A stretch of 64,000 nucleotides of DNA, taken from NCBI RefSeq assembly GCF_002865645.1, contig NW_020194562.1, forward strand, positions 558,001 through 622,000, written 5' to 3'. The translations under genes and the position numbers were made by a program. Below are positions 36,010 through 50,549 of the stretch, in pieces. Numbering within the stretch: the stretch's first letter is position 1; every line of letters starts with the position of its first letter. A model generated the notes under the pieces. That model saw nothing but the letters and a program-made list of their open reading frames with translations. It was not told the origin of the DNA and ran no database searches. The DNA is from Hyaloscypha bicolor E (lineage: Eukaryota; Ascomycota; Leotiomycetes; Helotiales; Hyaloscyphaceae).

Positions 36010-39000
36010 GAATCTTAAAAAGTATTAAATATAAAGAAATAATTAATACTAGAACTAAAATTAATATTTTTCCTAAAAAGATCTCTAGAAATATTAATAA
36101 AATAGTATATAATACTATAGATTATTAAATATTTATTATTACTAGAATAAAATTTGAATTTATAGAAATAATAAAGCTTAGAACTAAGATTATAAATAAA
36201 ATAGAATATAAAGATATGTTTTTCCTAGTTAAAGAAGCTCTAAAGATCCTATTTAGATAACTATTCTTAGTAAAAATAAAAATAAATATTATATATAGAA
36301 GTAATAATTTATAGAATAAAAGATTTACTAATTCTAAAAATAATTAGAATATTTATATTATTATAATTATTCTATTTTTAAAGAATACTAGAAAGTAAAA
36401 AAAAGTAATAATTTATAAATATTAAGCTTCTAGAATTAAGGAATTAAATAATATAGAATAAGAAACTAAAAATAAAAAGGAAAAATAAAGTCTAGTATTA
36501 TAACTAATAGTAATATTAAAAAAAATAAGAAAATACCGGGATTTCTTATAGATTCTTTTATTTTAGGTTTAGAAATTTAGGAAATTAATAATATTTTTAG
36601 AGAAACTAAAGCAGAAAAGGCTCTAATTAGAATATTATTAAAAGTAGTTCTGGATTTAATAGAAAAAGAAGTAAAAAGAATATTAAATAAAGATATTTCT
36701 AAAGAAAAAGTAAAATAGTATTTCCTAGTAATAAAGAAATATATTTCCTAGTAATAAAGAAATATATTTCTAAAACTAAGAAATATAGAATCTAAAACTA
36801 GAAAGAATTCTGAAATATATAGGAATTTAAGGAAAATATATTAAAATATTAGATTAAAAGGTATTTTTTATATTTAACTAGAAAGAAGTTAAATAAAAAG
36901 GTTATAAATTCCGGAAGTTAGATAAAAAGAATACTAGAGAAAATAGCTATAGTTCTTAAAGAAAAAAATAATAATTATAGTTTATTTCTAGTTATAGAAA
37001 TATATAAAATAAAGAATAAGAAGATTTAACTAGTAAATACTAATAATAGAACTAGAGAAGGCCCTAGTAAATATTATAACTAGTTTAAGAAATCTAAAAC
37101 TAGAAAATACTTATAAAAATGTATTAAGAAATATAAAAACTACTTTTTACTAAAAATATTAGCTATTTTAAAAGATTTATGACTTATTTCAGAATATCTT
37201 AAATAATTAGATATTAGTAACTAGCTTTAAGAAAAGAAACTAGCTATATTTCGAGAATTAATAATTAATTAAGAAAATATAATTATATTTAATTAGAAAG
37301 AAATAGAAAAAGTTTATAAGAATATTAGTCTATTTATTCTAATTAAGATTATTAAGTATAAGGCCTAGTAAAAAAAGAATTTCTTATATTTTAAAGCTTT
37401 AGTACTAGTAATAATAAAAATATTAGTAAAATATCTAGATTATAGAATTCTTAAGAAATATAATAGACCTTACTAGAATCTATAGTTTTTAGTTATAAAA
37501 AAGATTATTAGAACTTATAGACTAATTAATACTACTATAAAAATAATTTTAATAATTTTATAAAATACTAATTTATTTCTGTTTATTAATAAGATCTTAA
37601 AGGAATTTATTAGATATATTTATATTTCTTTAATTAATTTCTTTTCCGAATATAATTAACTTATATTAAATACTTATAATAAAGATTTAACTGCTTTTAT
37701 AATATTTCTAGAATTATTAAGAATAATTATATTATTTTAGAAAGCTACTAATTCTATTATATAGTTTATATAAATTATTATAATTATTCTAGAGAATCTG
37801 TTTCCTAAAATTACTATATTATTTATTAATAATATTAGAATTAAGAAACCTTATATAGATTATAATAAATAGCTTATTTTATTTAGTATTTAATATTTTA
37901 TATTTAAATACTTTTAAAACCTGGATATAATTTTAAATAAAATCAAATAAATTAAAGCTAATATTAGAGAAAAATTATAGTTCTATTATAATAATATAGT
38001 TATTATTAGTATTATTTATAGAGTATTTAGAAAAAGCCTTTTAAGTTCAGGAATTACTAAGATCTAAAAATAGAAATATTATAATAGTATAATTAAAAAT
38101 AAGGCATTTATTAGAATTATTATTTATTACTATATTTGGATTAAAGGCTTTATAATTATTACTAAACCTATTTACTATTTAATAAAAAAGATATAATATA
38201 GAAATAAAGTAATAAATAAATATAAGCTATATAAATTCTTTAAAAAAAAGCTTATTATAATTCTAATACTTTATAAATTATACTATAATTTATTAGAAAA
38301 TTAGGAAATAATTATATTAGTAATAAATATTAGCCTAAATAAATAAAATAGAATTCTTAATTAATATAATAATAAAAGAAAAAAAAAAGTTATATAATAT
38401 AAATCTAGAATCTAGAATAATATTAAATAGAAATATAATACTATTAAGAGAAAATACTAAAGGCTAGTAAAATATTTATAGAAAGTATAATTCTGGCTAT
38501 ATAGAATTTATTTTATTCTTGAACTAAATACCCATATACTTATTATATAGCTAAATAAAGCGGCTATAGATCTTTCTAGAATTCTGATTATTTACTAGCT
38601 AGTATAATTTTAATTATTTAATTTTAAAATCAAGTATATTAAAGAAATTAAATATATTACTATTAATAAATCATTAAAATACTTATAGTAAAAAGATAAT
38701 ACTAAAAATAATAATAATATTAATAAATAGTTAATAATAGAACTTAATAGTATTAGAATAGTATTTATTAAACAGAAAGTTTAATTAATAAAAGCAGTTC
38801 TAGTTCGGTTATATAATATTATTTTGAGAAATTAGATTTCTAAAACATTTATTAGATATTCGAATAATAGTATTTAGTTATTAGAAATTAATAATTAAAG
38901 CTTTATTATATCTAAAAGTAAATTAGTAATATTAAAAAATAATAATATCCGGAAGTTATATAATAAAAGCTATAGTCTTTTATATATAACCTTTAGTAAA

Positions 39001-40570
39001 ATAGTAAATAATAATACTAATTCCTATATTTTATTTAATAATCTAATATTTTTATTAGATTTCCTAAATAATAGCTATTTCGAATAATACTAGAATATTA
39101 TATAATATCTTATAATATTTTCTAAATTAGAAGAAATATCTAGAACCGAGTTTTAAAAATTAAATAAAAAAGCTTTAAATTATAGTATAAGAAATTAATT
39201 ATTATAAAAAGTTATATTTAAAATATATTTATCTTAATTTATTATTAATAATTAAAAATAAAGAAAGATTATTATTAAAAAGCTATATAATAAGATTAGA
39301 TATATTAAAAAAAAGAATACTTTTTATTTAATAGCTAGCTATTATTACTAGAAAGATTATTATAACTATATATAGAAATATATTAATACTTATAAAGGTT
39401 ATTAATATTAGAATAAAACAAAACAAAAAAAGGCTTTATATTTAATAAAAGCTATATTTGTTTTCTATTACCTTGAAATTAATATAATTAAATTACTAGA
39501 TTATAAAAAATATAATTTATTAATTATTACTAGAAATAATTTCTTAGAATATATTAAAACCAGACTTTTAAAGAATCTAACTAATAAAAAGATTACTAAA
39601 TTTATTTAGAAAGAAATTATTTACAAATATAATTTATTTAGATAACTTAAGATAAATAGCAGATTATAATCTAAAGAAATAATAATTCAGGAACTTAATA
39701 AATTAGGAATTAATAGAATTATTATTTTGGCCTATAATTTCAAAAGAAATAGTATAATTAAAAAAGGATATTAATTAATTATTTAATTAATTATTATATT
39801 TATAATAAATAAAAAGAAGCCTTAAATTAATTTATTATTATTTATTCTATTTACTAATCGAATTATTATATATAAACTAACTATATTTATTTCCTTTTAT
39901 ATAATCTATAATAGAAAAGCTATATTATTTATAGAAATATATTTTCTAATCTAGAAAATACTTAAATAAAATAAAGTTTATAATAGAGAAATATTTCTAG
40001 AAATATATATAAAACAAATATAGATAAGAAATAAAAATATTAAAAAAGCTAGAATAAAAAAAGATAAAAGATATTAAAAGAAAAAGAAATAATTTAATAT
40101 TATTTATTAGATTTATTTAAAGCCTATTTCTAAAAAAGATTTGGTTTTTATATATAATATTAAATTAATAAATTAAAATAAGTTAAGAAATATAAAGATA
40201 TTATATTATTAGCTTAGCCTATATAAAATAAGATATATAAATTAATTAAAAGAATATTATATACTAGAAGAATTTAATAGTATTATATTCTAAAAAATAT
40301 ATACCGGGAATTAATTTAAATAGTTTATTAAAAGAAATAGATTCTAGTACTCTTCTAAAAACAAAGTTAATAATAAGTATATATCTATAAATAAATGTTT
40401 TAAAATAGATATAGAATTAGAAAAGAAAATAGTTATAAAGTATTATAAATAAAATAGTATTTAGGAAATTAAAAAAGCTACTAGTATTATTATATATATT
40501 CTAGAATTACTAGAATTAGAAAAAATAAAATATATTTTCTTTATAGAGAACTAGAAAAAGATATCTAATA
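36010..40570 (+). pseudogene. A2 pol: protease, RT, RNase H, integrase, RIPed
   Basis: Collinear with A1 pol: protease about 36050-36300, RT about 37360-37900, RNase H about 38470-38640, integrase about 39200-40070. A2 keeps the 23 bp that A1 lost in RT (about 37680-37710), so A1 and A2 do not share that deletion. A short local duplication occurs at about 36725-36770 (AATAAAGAAATATATTTCCTAG twice, absent from A1). Confidence 0.8.
38955..38990 (+). repeat. 36-bp palindrome inside A2 pol
   Basis: Same place as 15563-15598 in A1. The core is AAAAGCTATAGTCTTT, two further transitions from the consensus. Confidence 0.75.
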
Positions 40571-42389
40571 ATAGAAGTTTTTTTAATTCTTTATATCTTT
40601 TTTCTTTTTTCTTTCTAACTATTATTTATAGTCTTTAGAAAATATTATTATTAAATTACTATTCTGGAAATCAGATAAGGTTTATTATTATTTATTTTTT
40701 ATTATTATCTAATTATTATTACTAGATAGTATTTTTAATCTAAGATTTTAGAAATTAAATATAAAGTATTTCTTTTAATATAAAAATAAATAAAAAGTTA
40801 AGAAATTATCTTATAAATTCTTGATTTCGAATTATAATACTTTCCAGAAAGTTCTTATAATATAAATAGTTATTATATATAGAAAAGAGAAAAGAAAAAG
40901 AAAAGAGGCCTTTTATATATTTCTAAAAAGAAGAAAATACTAAATTAGAAGGCTTTTAAAAGCTTTATTTATCTTTTTAAATAGCTATTCTCGCGGCTTA
41001 TATTAGTTTAAAGCTTAATTATAATACTTATAGATTTTAATTTTAACTTAAATTACTATTATAAATTTATTTATAATATCTAAATAAACTTTCTAATTAA
41101 AGGTTATATATAAATAAAATAGCTAAACTAGAAGCCTTATAAAAGAAAAAAGAAATTTTATTAAATCTAATAATTATTTTCGAAAGTATTTAATAATATA
41201 TAATTCTAGGAATTTCTCGAATATTAAATAAACTAGATTTGCCTATTTAAAGCTTATTTTATATTAAGAAACTTACTTTTTCTTTTATATAATTATAGTT
41301 ACTTTAAAAGTATATACTAAAATTCAATTAGTATATTATATATTTCTATTTCTATATAAAAAGAACTTCTTTTATATAAAACTTATTTTCTAATTATAAT
41401 ATTATTTTATTACTAAAAACTAATTATTTCTTTAAAAAAGCTAATATAGTTTATTAATTCTTACTATTAATCTATTTCTTACTATTAAATATTATTTAAA
41501 TAATTAAGAAAATACTTTTAATTCTATATTCTTAATATTAATTTAGAATACTTGATTTTTTTATATTTTATAATAATTTTAATATTAATTATTTTAAACT
41601 TAATAATAGTATTATAAATTCTATTTATATTATTTTATAATTCGTTTTTTTATAACTTCTAAAGCCTTTAATATTACTTTTATAAATATAAATATTATTT
41701 TAAAATTCTAATTAACTGAATAGTTTTATATTATATAAAATTAATTTTAATAAATATTAAATAAATATAAATTAGTTTTAAAAAAAAATCTTATTTTTAG
41801 TATATTTATATATTTTATCTTTTATATATTTCTTATATTATTACTTTTCTTTTATATTATTTTTTGAATTAATAGAGATATTTCTAAATAAATAAGAATT
41901 AGAATATATTTATATTATAAATTTTTATTATTTTCTTCTATATTTTAATACTTTAAATACTATTATTATATTTATATTTCTATTATATTACCTTTTTATT
42001 ACTCTATTATTATTATTTAGTTTAATTTACCTTAATTATTTCCTAGATTATATTTCTTTAGATATATATATTTATATTCTTTTTTATAATAAAAGCCTAA
42101 TTCTATATTTTATCTTTTATAATTATTTCTAATTTATAATTATATTATTTTAAATATATTTAATTATTATATCTATTTTCTCTATTATATATATTATTAT
42201 TTTAGCTTTATTTTTTTACTAGAAAAAAAGAAAAACTCGAATATATATAATATTTTTATATAATTTAAGTTTATTCTAATTTATTTTTTATTTTAGAAAG
42301 TATTTAAAAGAAATTCTTATAATCTTAAAAACTTTTAATTCTATAACTTATAACTATTATACTAATAATACCTATATAATTTCTTTAAA

Positions 42390-43006
42390 AATAATAAAAT
42401 AACTAAAGAATAGATTTCTTAAGCTAGTAAAATATAATATCTAGTTCTTATAAGCTATAATATTATTAAAAGCCTATAAATTAATAGTATTAAAGTTTAG
42501 AATATTAAAAGAGTTTAAATAATTATAAAAGATTTACTAATACTAGAAAAGATAACTATAATTACTAAATTTAATATAAATATCCTAAATAAGCTAAATA
42601 GTATATATAATAAGCTCTTAAAATAGAAAACCTTTATTAGAAACGGAACTAGACTAGAATTAACTAAAGAGGAACTAAAGAACTATTAAGCTAATAATAG
42701 AGAATTCGAGAATATTATTAAAGGCATTTCCAAAAATAAATAAAAAAAGCTTAATAAGATTAAAACTATAGTAAATAGTTTTAATATTAAGAATTAAAAT
42801 AGAATTATATTATATAATAAAGCCTTTAGCTAATATATTAATAATATTTATAATAACCTTAGTAAAAATATTTATAAGAAGTTATATTTCTTTTTTAAAA
42901 TAAAAGCTTTAGTATATAAAGCTATTTTAGAATATATTAAAAATAAAAAGTATTAAAATACTATTATATTTACTAAATTAGATATTATTAAAATATTTAA
43001 ATATAT
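42390..43006 (+). pseudogene. A2 extra post-pol ORF, first part (split by B2)
   Basis: Aligns with the N-terminal part of the A1 frame at 19085. It is broken by B2 at 43006/43007 within the target TATAT and resumes at 56415. Function unknown, see the A1 entry. Confidence 0.65.
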
Positions 43007-43261
43007 TATTAGTTTACTACTAATATATAATACTATTATATAGTTATAGAATACTATTTATATATAGTTAGTAAAGTTATTATTTTAGAAATAAGAATTA
43101 TAGTATTATAATATTAATATATAATTCTTAAATCTACTAAGCCTAAAAGAATCTAGTCTACTAGTTAAATTACTAATAAAATATAAGGTTATATAACTAT
43201 ATTTTATATTCTATATTCTATTATCTATATTTTATTACCTATATCCTATATCCCGTATTCC
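43007..43261 (-). repeat. B2 left LTR, part before C1
   Basis: First 255 bp of the LTR, ending in the CCCGTAT repeat array where C1 inserted. It continues at 50259-50306. Confidence 0.85.
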
Positions 43262-43570
43262 TGTAATAGATATATATAATAGTATATAAATAGGTATTAG
43301 ATATTATAGATCTAGTTCCCTATTTTGGGTAAAGCTTGCAATTGGAATTATATAAATTATATCGGCTTGCATTTCCTAGTTAAGTAAAGGGCTTTATATA
43401 CTTGGCTAAATACTAGAGAATATATAGAGAGACGCTTCTAGTTTTAGAAAGGGGTATTAATTAGTCTTTTATTAGAATTAACTCTTGAAATCAGTTATAT
43501 TTACAAGTATTACTCTATAGCTTACTTACCTTAACTACTTATATATTACCCTACTATTACATATCTTATA
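43262..43570 (+). repeat. C1 5' LTR
   Basis: 309 bp and still starts with TG. Followed by TTCTAATTAATCTAACC; no tRNA primer site could be identified with confidence. Confidence 0.9.
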
Positions 43571-43799
43571 TTCTAATTAATCTAACCTTTGGGAAGCAGT
43601 TCGTTACAAGGTAATCAAGCTATTAATAGACAAAATATTAATAGCTAGAGTATTAACTAGGAGAAGCGCCTCTACTACTACTAGGGCAATCTAACCGGGT
43701 ATCCAGGGGAGTACCCAGTCAAGTACTCTTTATATTACCTAATTAGGAGAAGGAAGTGGAATTTAAATACCCCCAGAACTAGTAGATAGGATAATAATA

Positions 43800-46700
43800 A
43801 TAGAGAAATTGGCGGCGGCTTGCTATTATATTACTAAGTTAGAAATAGAGATATAATAGAGAGAAGATCTAGAGAAGCTAGAAATTTAGATCCGTTATCT
43901 TAAAGATATTCAGATATCCGGTATAGAATCCGTTATACCTCCGGTAATACTTTTGGTTCAGAGGATTCCAAAAACCCGAGAACTGCCTATTTACCAGAGA
44001 AAGAGTATTAAAGAAGCCTAGGACTTCTTCTATTAGGCAAAGTTAAAATAGTATAAAAATAATAGAATTACCTAAGCTATTAATATAATAAAGGTTATAT
44101 ATTATATTTCCTATTTTAAGAATATAGCTAGGAATATCTAGAAATATAGAAAGTAATTAGTAGGTATTAATACTATAGATTAGGAGACCTTTATTAAATT
44201 TATAAAGAATTCTATTTTAGATCCGGAGAACTATAGTAATAATACCCTTACTAAGTTTAAAAATATTAAATAATAGCCAGGCTAGAGTATTTAAAGCTTT
44301 ATATCTTATTTAAATAGCCTATTAGATAATTTGGGATATATAGATTTATTATAAAAGTAAAATAACTTATTTAGTAGTTTAAGGTAGAAGATTCGAAATA
44401 AGATTAATTATTAAGGAAATACTTTATAAGAGAAAAGCTTATTTCTATAGCTATAAGAATTAAGAATAATTTAAACCTGTTTATTTAATAGAAATATAAT
44501 AATAAACTAATAAGATAATAAAAGAAAAAAAATAAAAGAAAAGAAAAGGAAAATAATAAAAGGAAATAAAAGAGAAATATATCTCTATTATAAGATTTAT
44601 AAAACCGGAATAATAAAGATATAATAGTAGAGTTTAATATAATACCTATATTAGGATTTATAAAACCGGATATAATTTACTTTATTTACTAGAAGAAGAA
44701 TTACTATATTATTATTTATTCTAATTAAAAGAAACCGACTTATTATAATTATAATAAGTCTGGCTATAAATTATATAAATATCTAGAACTAAAAAAGCCG
44801 GGAAACGGGTATATTTTATAGTAGTTATATTCGTTTATATTATAAAAGGCAAGGTCCCTAAAACGAGAATAGTAATTGAAATTACTATTAAAATAAAAAA
44901 AGGTAAATAAAAAATTAAAATATTAGTTAACTCGAATATAAAAACCAATTATATAAAGAGGAAATTAGTCTTAGATATAAGTATTCTATTAATATTAAAA
45001 ATAATTCTTTTATTTTTACTAGAGAAAAGAAGAATCTATTTATATAGAAATTATATTTTTAGAGTTACTATTAAAAATATACTAGAAGACTAAAAAGAGG
45101 CCGATATATATTTTATATTATATAATTTTAATCTAAACTATATTAATATAATATTTAGATTTCTATAGCTTTACTAGATTAATTTCCTAATTTCTTTTAA
45201 AGAGGTAATATAGAGATATTAGATTCGATTATAGTAAATTAAAATTCTAAATACCGGAAAGTTTACTAAAATAATAAAATATAAGATATATATTTTTCTA
45301 TTAATTATCTATTTTATAATAAATAGCTAAAGAATTACTACTATTATTATAAATAGAATAGTTATATTTTCTAAAAAGTATTAGGACCTTTTTTAAATAT
45401 TTTCTATTAAGGCTATAAATATACTATTTGACTATTATATAATAGAATATTATATAGATCTAGAACCAGAATCTTAATTATTATATAGTTCTATATATAT
45501 TTTATTAGAAAAGAAGCTTAAAGTCCTTTGGGAATATTTTAATACTAGCCTAAAAAAGAAATAAATCCGTTATTCTATTAGCCTAGCTAGTATTCTAATT
45601 ATATTTGTTCTAAAGAAAAAAGGTAGCCTATATTTATATATTAATTACTGGAATCTAAATAGAATTATTATTAAAAACCAAATACTATTATTATTTATTA
45701 GTAAAATAATAAATAGGCTTTATAGAATAAAGATATATATAAAACTAGACTTAAAAAATATTTATTATTAATTATAAATATAAAAGAATAATAAATAGAA
45801 AATAATATTCCGAATATATTATAGATATTTTAAATACTATATTATATTTTTTAAACTATCTAATATTCTAGTAATATTCTAGATATATATTAATTATATA
45901 CTAATAGGCCTTATAGATATTATTTATATAGTCTATCTAGATAATATTTTGATTTATTTAGAGAACCTAGAATAATATATAATAGTAGTCTAATATATAT
46001 TTAAATAATTATAATAATACTAGCTTTTTATAAATTTAGTAAAATACGAGTTTAATATAAAAAGAATAGAATTTCTGGGATTTATAATTAGCCCAGATAG
46101 TATAGAAATAGAAGCCAGCCAAATTATAGCTATTAGAAAATAGCCGGCTCTAAAGAATAATATCCGAAAAGTCCAAATATTTCTGGGTTTTACTAACTTT
46201 TACTAGAGGTTTAACTATAGATATTTCAGGATAGTAAAAGAGTTAATTAATTTATTAAAAACTAATAGAAACCTATAATACTATTTTAGCTAGATAAATA
46301 AGGCAGATAAAGCTTTTAAAGAGCTATAAATTATATTTATAATAGTATTAATCTTTTATTATTTTAACCTAGCCTTAAAAATCTATATAGAAACGGATAT
46401 TTTAGGATTTGTAATTATAGATATAATTTCCTAGCTTTTTAATAAGAGAATAGAAGCCAGATAATATTCTATTATCTTTTATTTAAAAAAGATAACTATA
46501 ATTAAAAGCAGATATAAAATATATAATTTAGAACTTTTAGCTATTATTCTAATATTCTATATTTAGTAATATTATTTAATATATATCCGATATACTATTA
46601 TTATTAAAACAGATTATAATAACTTAAAATATTTTATAACTAAAAAAAAACTAAATAGTTAATAGATAAAATAAATAGAGGAACTAGCTATCTTTAATTT

Positions 46701-48560
46701 CATTTTAGAATACCGGCCAGAGTATAATAACCCTATTAATAAACTATTAAAAAGGCCAGATTTTATAGTAGAAATAAATAAAAATACTTTACTATTTATA
46801 TTTTATAATAAATTATAGAATATAAAATAGAGAGCCTTATAAATAGTAGTAATAAAATACTATATTATTTCTATAATACTATAATTCAAAGCCTAAAAAA
46901 GAAGAGATAGATATTTCTTAATTAGTAAAATACTAAAGAATTCTAAAAAGGAAATCTATTTTAATAATGAAATAATACCGGAAATACTACTATTTAAGCC
47001 TATTATTAGTATAGCTAGTTATAAATAGTATATATTATAGATTCTAACTATATAGGTAGCTGGATCCGAAATAGTATATAAAGAAAATAAAGAGATATTA
47101 CTTAAACTATTATTATAGTATTAAAGGCTTAATCTATTAGTATAATACTAGTAATATAAATAGTTCTTAAAAGAAACCTCTACTAGAGCTATTAAGATTT
47201 AGAAACTTAATATATCTGAGTTATTAAAATATTAAAATACTATTTATATATTAAATAAGCCGGCTTTTAAAAAAGAATTACTATAAGCTAATTATAATAA
47301 TCCTATAGATAGGTATTTTAGTACTAGTAAGATACTAGAGATTCTTTAGAGAAAATACTTCTAATAAAATATAAAACAGGATATAAAAAATTATATTAGA
47401 ACTTATTTTATATATTAATAAACTAAAATAAAAAGATATCTACTATATAGTATATTTAGTTTATTCCTTTTCTTTTTTAAGCTATAATAAGAAATTACTA
47501 TAGACTTTATTATAGGGCTATCCTCTTTTAGGTTTTATAATAAGATATATAATTCTATATTTATTATTATTAATAAATATATAAAAATAATATAATATAT
47601 TCTAATTACTAAGAAAATCTCGACTCTTGAGTTAGTAAAGCTATTTATATATTATATTATTAAAGAATTCGGTATATCTATAGGTATAACTTCTAATAAA
47701 GGATCTGTTTTTATAAATAAGTTCTAGTTAAATCTGTATTTCTATTTAAAGATTTAATAATAGCTAAATATAGTATTCTATTTATAAACTAATAAATAAA
47801 TAGAGAATCTGAACCAAACTCTAAAATAGTATTTGAGATACTATATTAGCTACTAATAAAATAACTAGATAGTAAAGCTTACTCTTATAGAATTCATATA
47901 TAATAATTCTATATATTTAATAATAGAAATTTCTCTATTTTATATATTATACGGATTTTATTCTAGTATTAAATTATATATTAAAGATAATATTCTAGAA
48001 AATAAAATACTAGTAATATAGAAAAGAATATAGAGGATTTAAATAGAACGGGAAATACTAAAAAAGTAATAGTAAGAAGTAATAAATATATAAAAAAAGT
48101 ACTATAATAAGAAATATATTAATAAGAAGTTTAATATATATAATAAAGTTATATTTTATATAAAGAATATTTAATAGCTATAATCTAGTATAAAGCTAAT
48201 AAATAAATATCTTGGCCTTTTTAAAGTTCTGAAAATTATAAAAATATATAAATAGATATATTATTTAGAATTACTATTATTATATTAGATCTATAATATT
48301 TTCTATATTTTCTTCTTAGAACTATAATACCTATAAGCTAGTACTATAATAGAACTAGAACTAATCAAGATTAAAGGTAAAAAAGAATTCGAAATAGAAT
48401 CTATTATAGCCTATAGAAAAGATAGAAAAGAAAAGAAATATTTCGTTTATTAAAAGAACTATTTACTAGTAGATAATATATAGGAACTACTAAGTAATCT
48501 AGAGAATATAGTTTAAGAATTATAAAAATACTTGGAAAAGAGTAATATTATAATACTATT
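43800..48560 (+). pseudogene. C1 gag-pol with C-terminal chromodomain, RIPed
   Basis: Gag ends in a zinc-knuckle-like stretch (about 44741-44784, YNYNKSGYK, a RIPed CxxC...H...C pattern). Protease is at about 44910-44990 (ILVNSNIKTNY). RT includes YLDNILIYL with its Tyr codon at 45933. RNase H is at about 46380-46560 (IYIETDILGFVI). The integrase zinc region is at about 47240-47420 and its core at about 47500 (DFIIGLPSS), followed by KYLGLFKVL near 48210. The chromodomain is at about 48385-48510 (EFEIESIIAYRKDRKEKKYF, then an RIP-interrupted W-K-Y...N..WE..SNLEN segment). Family knowledge: chromodomain integrases steer insertion toward methylated histone H3 in heterochromatin. Stops are mostly TAA/TAG. 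Confidence 0.88.
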
Positions 48561-49949
48561 AGTTAAATAGAAATATAAAAAATAAATACTTTTATTAGGA
48601 AACTATTAAAAACTATATATTTATTCTTGGAAAAACTATATAAAAATTATTAAAAATTTCAAAACTCTAATTTCTATATTCTATAAATACCTTATTCTTA
48701 TAACTATTTTCTATTATTCTTATTATTATTTTTATTAGAATTCTTTTAAGAAACAGATAGTAAATTAGCCTATAAAGCTATTAGCTATTAGTAAGAAATA
48801 AGAAAAAAGTAAGCTTATTTAATACTAAAGAATATTAACTATACTATTAAAAGTACTTTATACTTATATTAAGCTAGTAAGAATTACTTAATTTATTTCT
48901 TGAATTATTAGGGGAATTCATTAATCTTAAATAATAGCTTTAATATAAGAAATATATATAGTTTAATATAAAAGAAAGATAATAATAGCCTTCTCTTTTT
49001 TAAGTAAAAAATAAAGAAGATATTTATATATATTAATAGCTTAAAGAAGGCGGTTTAATTATACTATATATATTTAAAGAACTTTGGATAGTATTAGAAT
49101 AAAAAATAAAAGAAGAAATTTATAATTTATAGAATTATATTTCTTATTCTTGAAATAGTAATAATTATATACCAAGTAATTATTACTTTTAATATAAGTA
49201 AGGTCGGGAAACTTAGTAATATTCTTGAAATATTAAAAATAGTAAAAGCGAATTAAGAATATAGAAGTATTAGCCAAATAAGTAATAATAGGCTAATAAA
49301 TACTAAGAGAAGTATTTATCTTAATAGATAGAGAAGTAGAAGAGGGAATTAGAAGGGGACTTAAATAAAGCTTGAATAAGGCTTAAAGAAGCTTAAAAAA
49401 GACTTGAAAAAGAAAGGCAAGAAACGAGGAGAAGCTGGGTACGGTATTATAGTTAAGGAAAAGAAAGATTAATTAGTAGGAAAAGAGAGGCCTTTTTATA
49501 ATATTCTCTCCCTAAATAGTAATTATAAATTCGGAACTGGCTCTATATTAGAAATATCTAGAAAATTCTAAAAAAGGAATTTATAAATAAACTAGAAGAT
49601 CGAATTAACTTTTCTAAGCTCTTAGACCTATAAAATAATAATTTATTTATAAATAAAAGCTAAGTTAAGATTTATGAACTAATTAGAAGACCAGAAGAGC
49701 TTTATATCTAATAGTATATACTATATTTATATTATTTTTATAAGAGGGAATTACTAGAGGCAATTTATAAGTTAACTAGATAGGGTTAGTAAACTATATC
49801 CTTAATTCTATTACCTAGTATAATAATAGGGTAATTATAGAAAGTCTTTAGGGAAAACTAGTAGCCGGGAAAGTTTCAGGGAGTTATTTATAAAGCTATT
49901 TATAGTTTTCTCAGGCCTTTTAAAAATAAGGGCCTAGAGAAGAGATTAA
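48560..49949 (+). other. C1 3' non-coding region
   Basis: Between the chromodomain end and the 3' LTR. Purine-rich around 49370-49480 (repeated CTTGAA/AAAGAAG words) and partly less RIPed. No recognisable protein. It ends in the polypurine tract at about 49938-49949. Confidence 0.5.
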
Positions 49950-50258
49950 TATAATAGGTATATATAATAGTATATAGACAGGTATTAGATATTATAGATC
50001 TAGTTCCCTATTTTAGATAAAGCTTATAATTGGAATTATATAGATTATATTAGTTCGTATTTCCTAATTAAGTAAAGGGCTTTATATACTTGGCTAAGTA
50101 CTAGGAAATATATAGGGAAATACTTCTAGCTTTAGAAAGGGGTATTAATTAGTCTTTTATTAGAATTAACTTTTGGAATTAGTTATACTTATAAGTATTA
50201 TTTCATAGCTTACTTACCTTAACTACTTATATATTACTCTACTATTATATATCTTATA
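49950..50258 (+). repeat. C1 3' LTR
   Basis: 309 bp, partner of 43262-43570. It starts TATAATAGG (TG to TA) and ends ATCTTATA. Confidence 0.9.
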
Positions 50259-50306
50259 ATCCCGTAACTATATATATAACTTCTAAAAAAAATAGCTATA
50301 CTAATA
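50259..50306 (-). repeat. B2 left LTR, remainder after C1
   Basis: Begins with the duplicated ATCCC and finishes GCTATACTAATA, as in the other B LTRs. Confidence 0.85.
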
Positions 50307-50429
50307 CTAGAAACTTTCTAAAAATATAAAAAAATAGTATCTCTTTCTAATTATATATAAATTCCCTAATCTAGTCTAGTATTAGATTTCTCAAATACTT
50401 TATATATCTATATTATTTCTGAGGTTTTA

Positions 50430-50465
50430 GTTATATACTAAAGGCTATAGCCTTTTATATATAAC
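50430..50465 (+). repeat. 36-bp palindrome inside B2
   Basis: Same place as 26578-26613 in B1, core AAAGGCTATAGCCTTT, preceded by GAGGTTTTA. Confidence 0.8.
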
Positions 50466-50549
50466 TTCTCTTTCTATAATATTTTTCTATTCTATATATT
50501 TATTTTCTATTTTATTTATATTTGATTTATTCTTCTATATCTAATTATA

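Larger units (their letters stand above)
43262..50258 (+). mobile_element. C1: chromodomain Ty3/Gypsy retrotransposon (7.0 kb), RIPed
   Basis: Two 309-bp LTRs (43262-43570, 49950-50258). Ends TGTAATAGATA...ATATCTTATA. 5-bp target duplication ATTCC (43257-43261) / ATCCC (50259-50263), differing by one C-to-T. A purine-rich tract (AGAGAAGAGAT) directly precedes the 3' LTR. Protease, RT, RNase H, integrase and chromodomain follow in chromovirus order. The leader and gag side (about 43570-43760) retains more G+C than A2 or B2, as expected for the innermost, youngest insertion. Confidence 0.92.
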
